This document shows positions 17,165 to 25,573 of a DNA stretch of 64,000 bases, piece after piece. Position numbers and translations under genes: made by a program. Numbering within the stretch: the first letter of the stretch is position 1; each line of letters begins with the position of its first letter. Below the pieces are notes generated by a model, which had not been told where the DNA came from, searched no databases, and worked only from the letters and a program-made list of their open reading frames with translations. Source of the stretch: Kribbella italica (GTDB taxonomy: Bacteria; Actinomycetota; Actinomycetes; Propionibacteriales; Kribbellaceae); contig NZ_JACHMY010000001.1 of the NCBI RefSeq assembly GCF_014205135.1, positions 3,968,001 through 4,032,000 on the forward strand, given 5' to 3'.

Positions 17165-18211
17165 TCAGCGCTCCTTCTGCTGACGGCCGATGAGCTGGAT
17201 CAGGTACGGCGCGCCGAACGCGGCGGTGACCACGCCGACCGGCAGCTCGTACGGGCCGACCCGCAGCAGCTCCAGGCCGTTCCGTGCGATCAGGTCGGCC
17301 ACGGTGACGAAGAGCGCGCCGAGCATCGCCGTGGTCATCAGCGGCGGCCGCTCCGCCCGGGCCAGCCGCTGAGCGATCTGTGGCGCGACCAGCGCGACGA
17401 AGGCGATCGGACCGGCGCCCGCGGTCGCCATGGCGGCCAGGACGGTCGCGACGACCAGCAGAGCGATCCGGACGCGCGAGACCCGGACGCCGAGTGAGGA
17501 GGCGACGTCGTCACCGAGTACGAGGGCTTCCAGGCTGCGGTTGAAGGTCAGGGCGATCGGCAACAGCACCAGGACCGCCAGACCGACCGGGACCGCGTCG
17601 CTCCACGTCCGGGCGTTGAGAGAGCCCGCCAGCCAGGCAGCGGCCCGGCCGGCGTCGGTGACGTCGCCGATCACCAGGAGCCAGGCCACCAAAGAGTTCG
17701 CGGCTGCTGCGATGCCGACACCGATCAGGACGACCCGGCCGGCGTCCACGACACCACGCTGGATGGAGAGCAGGCCGACGATGGTGGTGGCGAGCAGACC
17801 GCCCAGCACCGCGGCCAGTGGGATGCCGATCTTGGCGGCGACGCCGGAGATGTTGCCGCCGCCGGTACCCGCCAGGACGATCACGGTGACCGCTGCGGCC
17901 GAGGCACCTGAGTTGACGCCGACGATGTCCGGGCTGGCCAGGGCGTTGCGGGACAGGGTCTGCAGTAGAGCGCCGGACAGAGCGAAGGCGATGCCGACGA
18001 GTAGACCGGTCGCCACGCGGGGCATGCGGAGTTCCAGGACGACCAGGCGGGTCCCGTGGCGGCCGCCGCCGAGCAGGACCTCGACGACATCGGCCAGCGG
18101 GAGCCGCGTCGTACCGACGCTCAGGGAGACCAGTGCGGCGGCAACGGCGGCGATGGCGAAGGCTGCGGCCAGGACCACCGTGCGCGGCTTGATTGCTACT
18201 GCTGCGGTCAT
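17165..18211 (-). CDS. Ferric-siderophore ABC importer permease (FepG-like)
   Basis: About 348 residues from the ATG at 18211, which overlaps the previous permease's stop as ATGA. It is a FecCD-family protein with eight to ten helices. Family blocks include LRMPRVATGLLVGIAFALSG, NALASPDIVGVNSGA, LVLGDDVASSLGV and GPIAFVALVAPQIA. It should form a heterodimer with the FepD-like product of the neighbouring gene. A longer open frame upstream (to 18448) is not coding in this frame, because the FepD-like gene occupies it. Confidence 0.93.
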   Translation of the reverse strand: MTAAVAIKPRTVVLAAAFAIAAVAAALVSLSVGTTRLPLADVVEVLLGGGRHGTRLVVLELRMPRVATGLLVGIAFALSGALLQTLSRNALASPDIVGVNSGASAAAVTVIVLAGTGGGNISGVAAKIGIPLAAVLGGLLATTIVGLLSIQRGVVDAGRVVLIGVGIAAAANSLVAWLLVIGDVTDAGRAAAWLAGSLNARTWSDAVPVGLAVLVLLPIALTFNRSLEALVLGDDVASSLGVRVSRVRIALLVVATVLAAMATAGAGPIAFVALVAPQIAQRLARAERPPLMTTAMLGALFVTVADLIARNGLELLRVGPYELPVGVVTAAFGAPYLIQLIGRQQKER

Positions 18212-19203
18212 AAGGCCACCGCCCGGCGGCGTACGACCAGGACGAAGAGGGGTGCACCGACCAGACCCAGTACGACGCCCGCCTGCACCTCGCCGGCTCC
18301 ACCGACCAGCCGGCCGACCAGGTCGGCCAGGATCAGCGCGGCCGCCCCGGTGAGACCGGCGGCGGGGATGAGCCAGCTGTTGCGGGCGCCGAAGAGCCTC
18401 CGGGCGACGTGTCCGGCCAGCAGGCCCAGGAAGCCGATCGGCCCGCAAGCGGCGACACCCGCGGCCGTCAGCAGGCCGATGGCAAGCAGACCGACGAAGC
18501 GCGCTCGCCGGATGGACAGACCGAGCCCGGCGGCCACATCATCACCCAGCGCGAGCAGGTCCAGGTCACGTGCGTTGACCACTGCGAGCAGCAGACCGAC
18601 GACGGCGAAGGGCAGCACCTGCACCACGACGTCCAGGCCGCGACCGGCGACCGAACCGACTGCCCAGAACCTGTACGAGTCGAGCGTGTCCGCGTCGAGC
18701 AGCACGATCGCTGAGGTGAACGCACCGAGCAGAGCGGCCACTGCCGCGCCGGTCAGGGCCAGGCCGACCGGAGTCGAGCCACTCCCCCGGGTCGCCAGCC
18801 GCTGGACGCCGAAGGTCGCGGCGAGCGCGCCGACCAGGGCGAACCAGACCGTCGTACGGATCGAGTCGGCGAGGCCGAGCTGCAGACCCAGGACGACGGC
18901 CAGCGCGGCGCCGGAGCTCACGCCGAAAATGCCCGGCTCGGCCAGGGCGTTGCGGGTGTGGCCCTGCATGAGCGCGCCGGCGATGCCGAGGCAGGTGCCG
19001 ATCAGCACGGCGACCACCGTGCGCGGGAGGCGCAGGTCGCGGACGATCACGTCGGCGTCGGAACCGGACGGCTCGACCAGCGCCTTCAAGACCGCGTCCG
19101 CGCCGAGCCAGCGGGAACCTAGCGCGAGGCTCGCGCCGAACGCGAGCACGACGAGCAGCAGCAACAGCAGCAAGGCCACCGGCCGCGACACCCGAAACCT
19201 CAC
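18208..19203 (-). CDS. Ferric-siderophore ABC importer permease (FepD-like)
   Basis: This 331-residue FecCD-family membrane protein has LRLPRTVVAVLIGTCLGIAG, NALAEPGIFGVSSGAA, LLALGDDVAAGLGL and GPIGFLGLLAGHVARRL. The start is GTG at 19203. It is the first gene of the leftward iron operon. An iron-box-like palindrome lies 11 bases upstream of its start, so it is probably repressed by a DtxR/IdeR-type protein when iron is sufficient. Confidence 0.93.
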   Translation of the reverse strand: MRFRVSRPVALLLLLLLVVLAFGASLALGSRWLGADAVLKALVEPSGSDADVIVRDLRLPRTVVAVLIGTCLGIAGALMQGHTRNALAEPGIFGVSSGAALAVVLGLQLGLADSIRTTVWFALVGALAATFGVQRLATRGSGSTPVGLALTGAAVAALLGAFTSAIVLLDADTLDSYRFWAVGSVAGRGLDVVVQVLPFAVVGLLLAVVNARDLDLLALGDDVAAGLGLSIRRARFVGLLAIGLLTAAGVAACGPIGFLGLLAGHVARRLFGARNSWLIPAAGLTGAAALILADLVGRLVGGAGEVQAGVVLGLVGAPLFVLVVRRRAVAL

Positions 19204-19213
19204 CCGGGAGATC

Positions 19214-19229
19214 TTAGGTGAGCCTTACC
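19214..19229. promoter_or_regulatory. DtxR/IdeR-like iron box upstream of fepD-like operon
   Basis: TTAGGTGAGCCTTACC closely follows the 5' part of the actinobacterial iron-box consensus TTAGGTTAGGCTAACC, with three differences. It sits immediately upstream of the leftward permease gene, where a Fe(II)-bound repressor would block transcription. Confidence 0.7.
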
Positions 19230-19262
19230 GGTCCGCGAGCGTGATTTCTGCCCTGTGGAAAA

Positions 19263-19280
19263 GGTTAGGGCACCCTTAGC
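19263..19280. promoter_or_regulatory. Second iron-box-like site upstream of the siderophore-binding gene
   Basis: GGTTAGGGCACCCTTAGC keeps the TTAGG/CTTA half-sites of the DtxR/IdeR consensus but with a looser centre. It is 50 bases from the first box and nearer the rightward binding-protein gene, so each divergent transcript may have its own site. Confidence 0.55.
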
Positions 19281-19330
19281 TGGGTGAAGTAGGGTGCTGC
19301 TGTCTCGTGCCGACGTTCTGGGGAGTGCTT

Positions 19331-20305
19331 GTGGGGATCCGCCGTCTGGGTGCTGTTCTGGTGATCGGTGCGCTGGCTCTGGCCGGCTGCGGGTCCTCCG
19401 GTGAGGACGAGCCGGCCGCCGGCGGCGACGCCGGGGCGGGGTTCCCGCGGACCGTCGAGCACGCGATGGGCTCGACCGAGGTCCCGGCCAAGCCGAAGCG
19501 GGTCGTCGCGCTGGACGCCAGCTTCGTGGACGCGACGCTGATCCTCGACACCCCGGTCGTCGGGTACACCGACTACCGCACGATCAACGGCGAGCTGCCG
19601 GAGTACCTGGGGGACGACCGGACGACGTACGGCAAGGAGTCGGAGTCGGTGGGCACGCTCGCCGAGCCGAACCTGGAGAAGATCGCCGCGCTGAACCCGG
19701 ACCTGATCGTCACCGCGAAGGTGCGGCACGAGAAGCAGTACGAGCAGCTGAAGGCGATCGCGCCGACGGTGATGTCGGAGACCACCGGGCCGACCTGGAA
19801 GGACAACATCCGGCTGACCGCGAAGGCGCTCGGCGAGGAGGAGCTGGCCGAGAAGGAGCTGGCGGCGTACGAGACCGCGGCGAAGACGGTCGGCGCGGCG
19901 ATCAACGCGAAGGCCTCGAACCCGACGATCTCGGTGGTGCGGTTCGTCGACGGGCCGACCCGGCTCTACCAGAACGCGAGCTTCTCCGGGATCGTGCTGA
20001 AGGACGCCGGCCTGAAGCGGCCGAAGTCGCAGGACGTCGAGGACTTCGCCGCCGAGATCAGCGCCGAGCGGATCAAGGACGCCGACGCGGACGCGATCTT
20101 CGTCGCGACGTACGCCGACGACAAGGGACTGAGCGCGAAGACCGCCGAGCAGTTCAAGAACAACCCGCTGTGGAAGCCGCTCGCGCCGAAGGTGCACGAG
20201 GTGCCGGACATCACCTGGATGACGGCCGTCGGGCTGCAGGGGGCGTGGGTCATCCTCACCGACCTGGCCAAGACCTTCGAGGTCCCGGCGCCGGTCAAGA
20301 GCTAG
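19331..20305 (+). CDS. Ferric-siderophore-binding lipoprotein
   Basis: From the GTG at 19331 (GGGAG five bases upstream; a GTG at 19307 would add eight residues) the product is 324 residues. A lipoprotein signal (LVIGALALAGCGSS) is followed by a FecB/FhuD-type domain: PKRVVALDASFVDATL, VGTLAEPNLEKIAALNPDLIV and TYADDKGL. It should capture ferric siderophore at the cell surface for the divergent FepD/G/C-like importer. The siderophore type is not predictable, and no siderophore synthesis genes are nearby. Confidence 0.92.
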   Translation: MGIRRLGAVLVIGALALAGCGSSGEDEPAAGGDAGAGFPRTVEHAMGSTEVPAKPKRVVALDASFVDATLILDTPVVGYTDYRTINGELPEYLGDDRTTYGKESESVGTLAEPNLEKIAALNPDLIVTAKVRHEKQYEQLKAIAPTVMSETTGPTWKDNIRLTAKALGEEELAEKELAAYETAAKTVGAAINAKASNPTISVVRFVDGPTRLYQNASFSGIVLKDAGLKRPKSQDVEDFAAEISAERIKDADADAIFVATYADDKGLSAKTAEQFKNNPLWKPLAPKVHEVPDITWMTAVGLQGAWVILTDLAKTFEVPAPVKS

Positions 20306-20315
20306 CCTCGGTCGG

Positions 20316-20978
20316 GTGACAGTGCTCGAGCGGTGGCATGTGGGGCCCTGGACGACGTCCGGTACGGCGGTCGGTGCGCCACTGGATCCCGGGCGGCGGC
20401 GGACGCCGGACGAGCTGAACTTCGACGTCGTCGGACTGGCGCGCATCCTCGGCCGGCGACTCGACGGGCGCGCGGAGCTGCAGGTGCGTCTGTGGCAGAA
20501 CGAGCTCCGCCCGACCCACACGCGGCTGGTCGGCGTCCACACGCTCGCTGACCCGGCCAACGCCGAGCTCCTCCGCCAGACCGCGCTGGAGGCCTTCGAC
20601 TGGCTAAGCCCGCTGGCGCCCGACGGCTACGAGTTCGTGCTCACGGACGCCGTACGCCTCCAGCCCAAGCTCGACCTCACCGCGGAGGTCGTCGCGGTGG
20701 ACGCCGTCATCCACCTGGCCGCAGACCGAGGCGACACCTACCCCGCCGACCGCCTGGCCGCCTCACACGTCCGCCAGTCCCCCACTGGCGACTGGTACGC
20801 CGGCAACGCCGTCTGCAACTGGTCCGGCCCGTACCCCAGCGCCGAGGAGGCGGTAGCTGCCGTCCGAGCCGCCCGAGTCGAACTGGCCGACCAGCTCCAC
20901 GAGGGCGGCCACGACGACCTGGCCAACACCCAGCCCCGCTGGAACCCGGTGCCGGTCGAGCAGACAGCCACCGTCTAA
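20316..20978 (+). CDS. Conserved hypothetical, 6-carboxytetrahydropterin-synthase-like size
   Basis: I do not recognise a family with confidence. The 220-residue soluble protein starts with GTG eleven bases after the siderophore-binding gene. It has no signal peptide or membrane helix. It contains a strongly acidic, histidine-poor body with motifs such as ELNFDVVGLARILG and GDWYAGNAVCNWSGPYPSAEEA. Codon use is like its neighbours and the frame is intact, so it is probably real. Position suggests co-transcription with the iron-binding gene, but it might be functionally unrelated. Confidence 0.6.
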   Translation: MTVLERWHVGPWTTSGTAVGAPLDPGRRRTPDELNFDVVGLARILGRRLDGRAELQVRLWQNELRPTHTRLVGVHTLADPANAELLRQTALEAFDWLSPLAPDGYEFVLTDAVRLQPKLDLTAEVVAVDAVIHLAADRGDTYPADRLAASHVRQSPTGDWYAGNAVCNWSGPYPSAEEAVAAVRAARVELADQLHEGGHDDLANTQPRWNPVPVEQTATV

Positions 20979-21059
20979 CGGCCTTACGCCCAGGCTGGTC
21001 GCCAGAGTCGGCCAGGGCGTCCTGCTGCTCGGAATGCCGCTCCTGCTGCCGAAGCGGAG

Positions 21060-21734
21060 TCAGGTCCAGCTGGCGACGAAGTAGCCGACCCCGTACGGCG
21101 CCGCGTGGTACAGCAGTTCGCCGGTCAGGCCGGTCGTTGCCGCGAGCACCTGCCAGGGCGCACGGCCCGCGGCGTGGAGCTCGGCGGCGAGGGTCGGGTC
21201 GAGAGCGGCCAGCGTCGTGGTGTCGGCCAGGTGGAGCGCCGCGGCGACAGTGCTGTCGAAGAGCTCGGCGCGGGGGTGCAGGTGGACCGGCGAGTGCTCG
21301 CTCCGGCGGGCCGAGCCGTCGCCCATCACCAGCAGTCCGACCTGGTCGTTGCTCTCAGCAACTTCACGGCCCAGCGCGAGACAGTCGGCGGGCACCGCAT
21401 CCGGCGTGATGGCCACGTAGGTGCGGGGCACCGCGGCGGCCTTGGACTGGTTGAGAAGCCAGGCGCCGACCGTCAGCGAGAGAGGCAGGACCGGCGCGCC
21501 GGAGCCCACGTCCAGCGACGCGCCGTACGGCGTGAAGGTGCCGGCGGCGTCAGCGTCGTACCGACCGGCAGCCGGGCCGGTGCCGACGACGACCAAGCGG
21601 TCAGTACTCGCCAGCGCGTTGACGGCAGTGAGGCAGAAGGCGCGCAGGTCGTCGAGGTCAGACGCCGCGCCGCTGGCGACCTCGGGGACCAGCAACGGCG
21701 GATGCGGACAGACCGCAGCACTCACGACTGGCAT
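21060..21734 (-). CDS. Class III extradiol dioxygenase-like (LigB/MEMO fold) protein
   Basis: The 224-residue protein starts MPVVSAAVCPHPPLLVPEVA; the early His-Pro-Pro-Leu block is typical of LigB-fold metal sites. LVVVGTGPA, VLPLSLTVGAWLL and GLLVMGDGSAR fit the same fold. The ATG follows the pyrimidine-reductase stop after one base, so it is the third gene of a folP-ribD-like operon. True ring-cleaving activity is doubtful; many actinobacterial members have no known substrate. Confidence 0.72.
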   Translation of the reverse strand: MPVVSAAVCPHPPLLVPEVASGAASDLDDLRAFCLTAVNALASTDRLVVVGTGPAAGRYDADAAGTFTPYGASLDVGSGAPVLPLSLTVGAWLLNQSKAAAVPRTYVAITPDAVPADCLALGREVAESNDQVGLLVMGDGSARRSEHSPVHLHPRAELFDSTVAAALHLADTTTLAALDPTLAAELHAAGRAPWQVLAATTGLTGELLYHAAPYGVGYFVASWT

Positions 21735-21735
21735 G

Positions 21736-22464
21736 TCAGGCCTCGCGCAGGTAGCGGAAGAAGAGGTACCCGTCGTCGCCGGCCAGGGCCGTGTGCAGAA
21801 CGTACCCCCGCGTCCCGGTCGCGGTCGGCCCGGCGGTGATGCGGCCCGAGCCCGGACCGGCCAGGATCGGTGCCAGCGACAAGCACATCTCGTCGATCAG
21901 GTCCGCCTCGGTCAGAGCGCCCTGGAGGTGCGGGCCGCCCTCGGTGAGGATCTGCGGGAGACCGCGCTCGGCGAGCGTCTTGACGACCTCGTGCAGATCG
22001 ACCCCGGCGTGCCCGCAGACCACCACGTCGGCGACCTCGGCCAGCGCCTCGCGTGCCGCGACCGGCGACGCGGGGTTGGTGAAGACGATCGGCCGCACCG
22101 GCGCCTCCGCCAGGAACGGGGCAGCGGGATCGAGATCGAGACGCGAGGACACGATCGCGAGCGTCGGGTTCTCCGCCAGGCCGTGCTCGACCCGCCAGGC
22201 CCGCCGCGCCGCGCCGAGCCGGAGCGCGTTGTAGCCCTCGATCCGGACCGTCCCGGCCCCGACCAGGACGACGTCGCTGAGCATCCGCAGCTTGCCGAAG
22301 GCCTCCTGGTCGGCCGGGCCGGACAGCGCCTTCGACTTCCCGTCGATCTCGACCGCGCCGTCCAGCGTGGTGACGAAGTTGCTGCGCAGGTGCGGCAGCG
22401 ACCGGTCCTCGACCTGGTACGCCGCGATCACCTCCGCCTCGCTGAGGTCGGACAACCGCTGCAT
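21736..22464 (-). CDS. RibD C-terminal-type pyrimidine reductase
   Basis: A 242-residue RibD_C/dihydrofolate-reductase-fold protein. Key blocks are SNFVTTLDGAVEIDGKS, LRMLSDVVLVGAGTVRIEGY, LTEGGPHLQGAL and the end YLFFRYLRE. Family enzymes reduce 5-amino-6-ribosylaminouracil phosphate with NADPH in riboflavin synthesis, but free-standing copies like this may act on other pyrimidines. Its ATG shares a base with the folP-like stop (TGATG), which implies coupling to the dihydropteroate synthase homologue. Confidence 0.85.
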   Translation of the reverse strand: MQRLSDLSEAEVIAAYQVEDRSLPHLRSNFVTTLDGAVEIDGKSKALSGPADQEAFGKLRMLSDVVLVGAGTVRIEGYNALRLGAARRAWRVEHGLAENPTLAIVSSRLDLDPAAPFLAEAPVRPIVFTNPASPVAAREALAEVADVVVCGHAGVDLHEVVKTLAERGLPQILTEGGPHLQGALTEADLIDEMCLSLAPILAGPGSGRITAGPTATGTRGYVLHTALAGDDGYLFFRYLREA

Positions 22465-23351
22465 CAGGCCAGGCTCCTTCGCGTTCCGGCGGGTTGCTTC
22501 GCACTGCGCAGTACGGCGATCAGGTCGAGCGCCTGCCGCGCGGCCGGTACGTCGTGCACCCGGAACACCCGGGCGCCCAGCCAGGCCGACACGCTCAGCG
22601 CGGCCAACGTACCGGACCCGCGCCGGCCCGGCGGGAGGTCGAGGGTCTCGCCGATGAAGTCCTTGTTCGACACCGCGACCAGGACCGGCCAGCCGGTCGC
22701 GACCAGCTCGTCCAGGCGGCGGGTCAGCTCGAGCGACTGCAACGTGTTCTTGCCGAAGTCGTGGGTCGGGTCGATCACGATCGCGTCCCGCCGTACGCCG
22801 GCCGCGACCGCCTTGTCGGCCAGCGCCGTGGTCGTCCGGATCACGTCGGCCACCACGTCGTCGTACGCCATCCGGTGCGGGTCGGTGCGTGGCGTCAGCC
22901 CGCCGACATGGCTGCAGACCAGCCCGGCGCCGGTCGCGGCCGCGGCGGTCGCCATCTCGGGGTCGGCGCCGGCCCAGGTGTCGTTGATCAGGTCCGCGCC
23001 GGCCTCGCCGACACGGCGGGCGACGCCGCTGCGGTAGGTGTCGACACTGATCACCAGGTCAGGATGGCGAGCACGGATCCCCGCCACGAAGTCGACGGTC
23101 CGGCGCAGTTCCTCGGTCTCGCTGACCGGTTCGCCGTACCCGGCCTTGACCCCGCCGATGTCGACCAGGTCGGCACCGTCGGCGACCGCCTGCGCGATCG
23201 CGTCGTAGGCCTTGTCGGTGGCGAAGGTCGCGCCCTGGTCGTAGAAGGAGTCCGGCGTCCGGTTCACGATCGCCATCACCGCGCACTGCCCGGGCCCGAA
23301 CTCGCGCCGGCCCAGCCGCAGCACGCCCGCCCCCGTCGCTTGGTCCGCCAC
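22464..23351 (-). CDS. Dihydropteroate synthase homologue (FolP2-like)
   Basis: About 295 residues from the GTG at 23351. TIM-barrel motifs are MAIVNRTPDSFYDQG, ADLVDIGGVKAGYG, ISVDTYRSGVA, LINDTWAGAD and the C-terminal VFRVHDVPAARQALD. In the usual enzyme the sequence after VDIGG reads ESTRPG; here it is VKAGYG. That change resembles the second actinobacterial homologue FolP2, which lacks clear synthase activity, so function is uncertain. It heads the small operon with the RibD-like and LigB-like genes. Confidence 0.85.
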   Translation of the reverse strand: MADQATGAGVLRLGRREFGPGQCAVMAIVNRTPDSFYDQGATFATDKAYDAIAQAVADGADLVDIGGVKAGYGEPVSETEELRRTVDFVAGIRARHPDLVISVDTYRSGVARRVGEAGADLINDTWAGADPEMATAAAATGAGLVCSHVGGLTPRTDPHRMAYDDVVADVIRTTTALADKAVAAGVRRDAIVIDPTHDFGKNTLQSLELTRRLDELVATGWPVLVAVSNKDFIGETLDLPPGRRGSGTLAALSVSAWLGARVFRVHDVPAARQALDLIAVLRSAKQPAGTRRSLA

Positions 23352-23413
23352 GACGCCGACTCTAACCGGTGCGTTCCAGGCGACGCGGGAATCCCGTGAC
23401 GCGCGAGCCACAT

Positions 23414-23425
23414 ATCCTATAGGAT
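23414..23425. promoter_or_regulatory. Palindromic operator upstream of the fuconate genes
   Basis: ATCCTATAGGAT is a perfect 12-bp palindrome 46 bases upstream of the L-fuconate dehydratase start, in the divergent gap with folP. The form suits a FadR/FCD-type GntR regulator, but the protein that binds it is not identified. The GntR gene at 29734 is one candidate. Confidence 0.6.
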
Positions 23426-23470
23426 CTCAGGCAAGCAGTCTCCGCCCTCCGTATCGAGAACGGGTCCTCC

Positions 23471-24787
23471 ATGCCGCGCTTCACCGAGTTCGAGACGTAC
23501 GACGTCCGCTTCCCCACCTCGCGGGACCTGGACGGCTCCGACGCGATGAACGCCGACCCGGACTACTCCGCGGCGTACCTGATCGTGCGCACCGACGCCG
23601 GCGACGGGCTGGAGGGCCACGGCTTCGCGTTCACGATCGGCCGCGGCAACGACGTCCAGACCGCGGCGATCGAGGCCCTGCGCGACCACCTCGTCGGCCT
23701 CGACCTCGACGCGACGCTGAACGACCTCGGCGGGTTCTGGAAGTCGCTCGTGCACGACTCGCAGCTGCGCTGGCTGGGCCCGGAGAAGGGCGTCATGCAC
23801 ATGGCGATCGGCGCGGTCGTCAACGCGGTCTGGGACCTGGCCGCCAAGCGGGCCGGCGTCCCGCTGTGGAAGCTGCTGGCCGACCTGACCCCCGAGCAGA
23901 TCGTCGACCTGGTCGACTTCCGGTACCTGACCGACGCGCTGACCCGCGACGAGGCGCTGGAGATCCTCCGCAAGGCCGAGCCGGGCCGCGCCGAGCGCGA
24001 GCAGCAACTGCGCGAGCGCGGCTACCCGGCGTACACGACGACGCCCGGCTGGCTCGGGTACGACGACGACAAGCTGGTCCGGCTCTGCCGCGAGGCGGTG
24101 GCCGACGGGTTCACCCAGATCAAGCTGAAGGTCGGCGCGGACCTCGACGACGACATCCGCCGGATGCGGCTGGCCCGCGAGGCCGTCGGCCCGGACGTCC
24201 GGATCGCGATCGACGCCAACCAGCGCTGGGACGTCGCCGAGGCGATCGCCTGGGTGCGGGCGCTGGCGCCGTACGACGTGTGGTGGGTCGAGGAGCCGAC
24301 CAGCCCCGACGACATCCTCGGGCACGCCGCGATCGCGCGCGGGATCGCGCCGATCCGGGTCGCGACCGGTGAGCACGTGCAGAACCGGGTCGTGTTCAAG
24401 CAGCTGCTGCAGGCCGGGTCGCTGGAGTTCGTGCAGATCGACTCCGCCCGCGTCGCCGGCGTGAACGAGAACATCGCGATCCTGCTGCTGGCCGCGAAGT
24501 TCGGCGTACCGGTCTGCCCGCACGCGGGCGGGGTCGGGCTGTGCGAGCTGGTGCAGCACCTGTCGATGTTCGATCTGGTCGCGGTCAGTGGTAGTACGGA
24601 CCAGCGGGTGATCGAGTACGTCGACCACCTGCACGAGCACTTTCTCGACCCGGTGGTGATCGAGGCGGGACACTATGTCGCGCCGACGCGTCCCGGGTAC
24701 AGCGCGGAGATGGGGGCGGGCACGTTGCGCGACTTCCGGTTCCCCGCGGGCAAGGTCTGGACCGAATCGAAGGAGCAGTCGAAGTGA
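23471..24787 (+). CDS. L-fuconate dehydratase (enolase superfamily)
   Basis: The 438-residue mandelate-racemase-like enzyme should convert L-fuconate to 2-keto-3-deoxy-L-fuconate. The catalytic K-x-K is in [15 protein letters not shown]. The metal ligands follow in [18 protein letters not shown] and TGEH, and the general acid-base His is in [20 protein letters not shown]. The last block is distinctive for fuconate dehydratases. It starts an operon with an SDR (overlap GTGA) and an aldo/keto reductase, matching the non-phosphorylated L-fucose pathway. Confidence 0.9.
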   Translation: MPRFTEFETYDVRFPTSRDLDGSDAMNADPDYSAAYLIVRTDAGDGLEGHGFAFTIGRGNDVQTAAIEALRDHLVGLDLDATLNDLGGFWKSLVHDSQLRWLGPEKGVMHMAIGAVVNAVWDLAAKRAGVPLWKLLADLTPEQIVDLVDFRYLTDALTRDEALEILRKAEPGRAEREQQLRERGYPAYTTTPGWLGYDDDKLVRLCREAVADGFTQIKLKVGADLDDDIRRMRLAREAVGPDVRIAIDANQRWDVAEAIAWVRALAPYDVWWVEEPTSPDDILGHAAIARGIAPIRVATGEHVQNRVVFKQLLQAGSLEFVQIDSARVAGVNENIAILLLAAKFGVPVCPHAGGVGLCELVQHLSMFDLVAVSGSTDQRVIEYVDHLHEHFLDPVVIEAGHYVAPTRPGYSAEMGAGTLRDFRFPAGKVWTESKEQSK

Positions 24788-25536
24788 CGGATTTCGCCGG
24801 CCTGAAGGCCGTGGTGACCGGTGGTGCGTCGGGGATCGGGCTGGCGGCCGCCACCCAGCTGGCCGCGCGAGGGGCCGAGGTCGTGGTCTTCGACCTCAAG
24901 CCGGACGTGCCCGCGCCGCTGAACGGGATCGCGGCCGACGTCACCGACGACCAGTCCGTGCGGGACGCGGTCGCCTCGGCGGCGCTGCGGCTCGGCGGGA
25001 TCGACATCCTGGTGAACAACGCCGGCATCGGTGCCCAGGGCAACGTCACGGTGAACGACGACGACGAGTGGCACCGCGTTCTCGACGTGAACGTGGTCGG
25101 GATCGCACGCGTCACGCGGGCCGTGCTGCCGTACCTGCGGCGCTCGTCGGCGGCCGCGATCGTCAACACGTGCTCGATCGCGGCGACCGCTGGGCTGCCG
25201 AATCGGGCGGTCTACAGCGCGAGCAAGGGCGCCGTACTGGCCTTGACGATGGCGATGGCGGCCGATCACGTGCGCGAGGGTGTGCGGGTGAACTGCGTGA
25301 ACCCCGGCACGGCGGACACGCCGTGGGTCGGGCGGCTGCTGGACTCGGCGTCCGATCCCGAGGCCGAGCGGGCCGCGCTGGAGGCTCGGCAGCCGATGGG
25401 ACGGTTGGTGTCGGCGGACGAGGTCGCTTTGGCGATCGCGTACCTGGCCAGTCCGCTGTCGGGCTCGACGACCGGTACGGCGCTGGCAGTGGACGGTGGG
25501 ATGCAGAATCTGCGGCTGCCTGCGGCCCGCAACTGA
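24784..25536 (+). CDS. SDR oxidoreductase, probable 2-keto-3-deoxy-L-fuconate dehydrogenase
   Basis: A 250-residue classical short-chain dehydrogenase: [10 protein letters not shown] for cofactor binding, NNAGIG, a catalytic Ser in [17 protein letters not shown] (Tyr/Lys) and [14 protein letters not shown] after beta-2 suggests NAD preference. Its GTG overlaps the dehydratase stop by four bases. In the pathway it would oxidise 2-keto-3-deoxy-L-fuconate to the 2,4-diketo acid. This role is inferred from the neighbour, as SDR substrate cannot be read from the sequence. Confidence 0.82.
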   Translation: MTDFAGLKAVVTGGASGIGLAAATQLAARGAEVVVFDLKPDVPAPLNGIAADVTDDQSVRDAVASAALRLGGIDILVNNAGIGAQGNVTVNDDDEWHRVLDVNVVGIARVTRAVLPYLRRSSAAAIVNTCSIAATAGLPNRAVYSASKGAVLALTMAMAADHVREGVRVNCVNPGTADTPWVGRLLDSASDPEAERAALEARQPMGRLVSADEVALAIAYLASPLSGSTTGTALAVDGGMQNLRLPAARN

Positions 25537-25573
25537 TCGGCGTACTGGCTCTCGTCGGAAAGGTGACCTGCTC

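Noticed and set aside
20986..21020. Terminator-like ACGCCC/GGGCGT repeat after the hypothetical gene at 20316
   Set aside because: Six base pairs with a poor interior are expected by chance in DNA of this composition.
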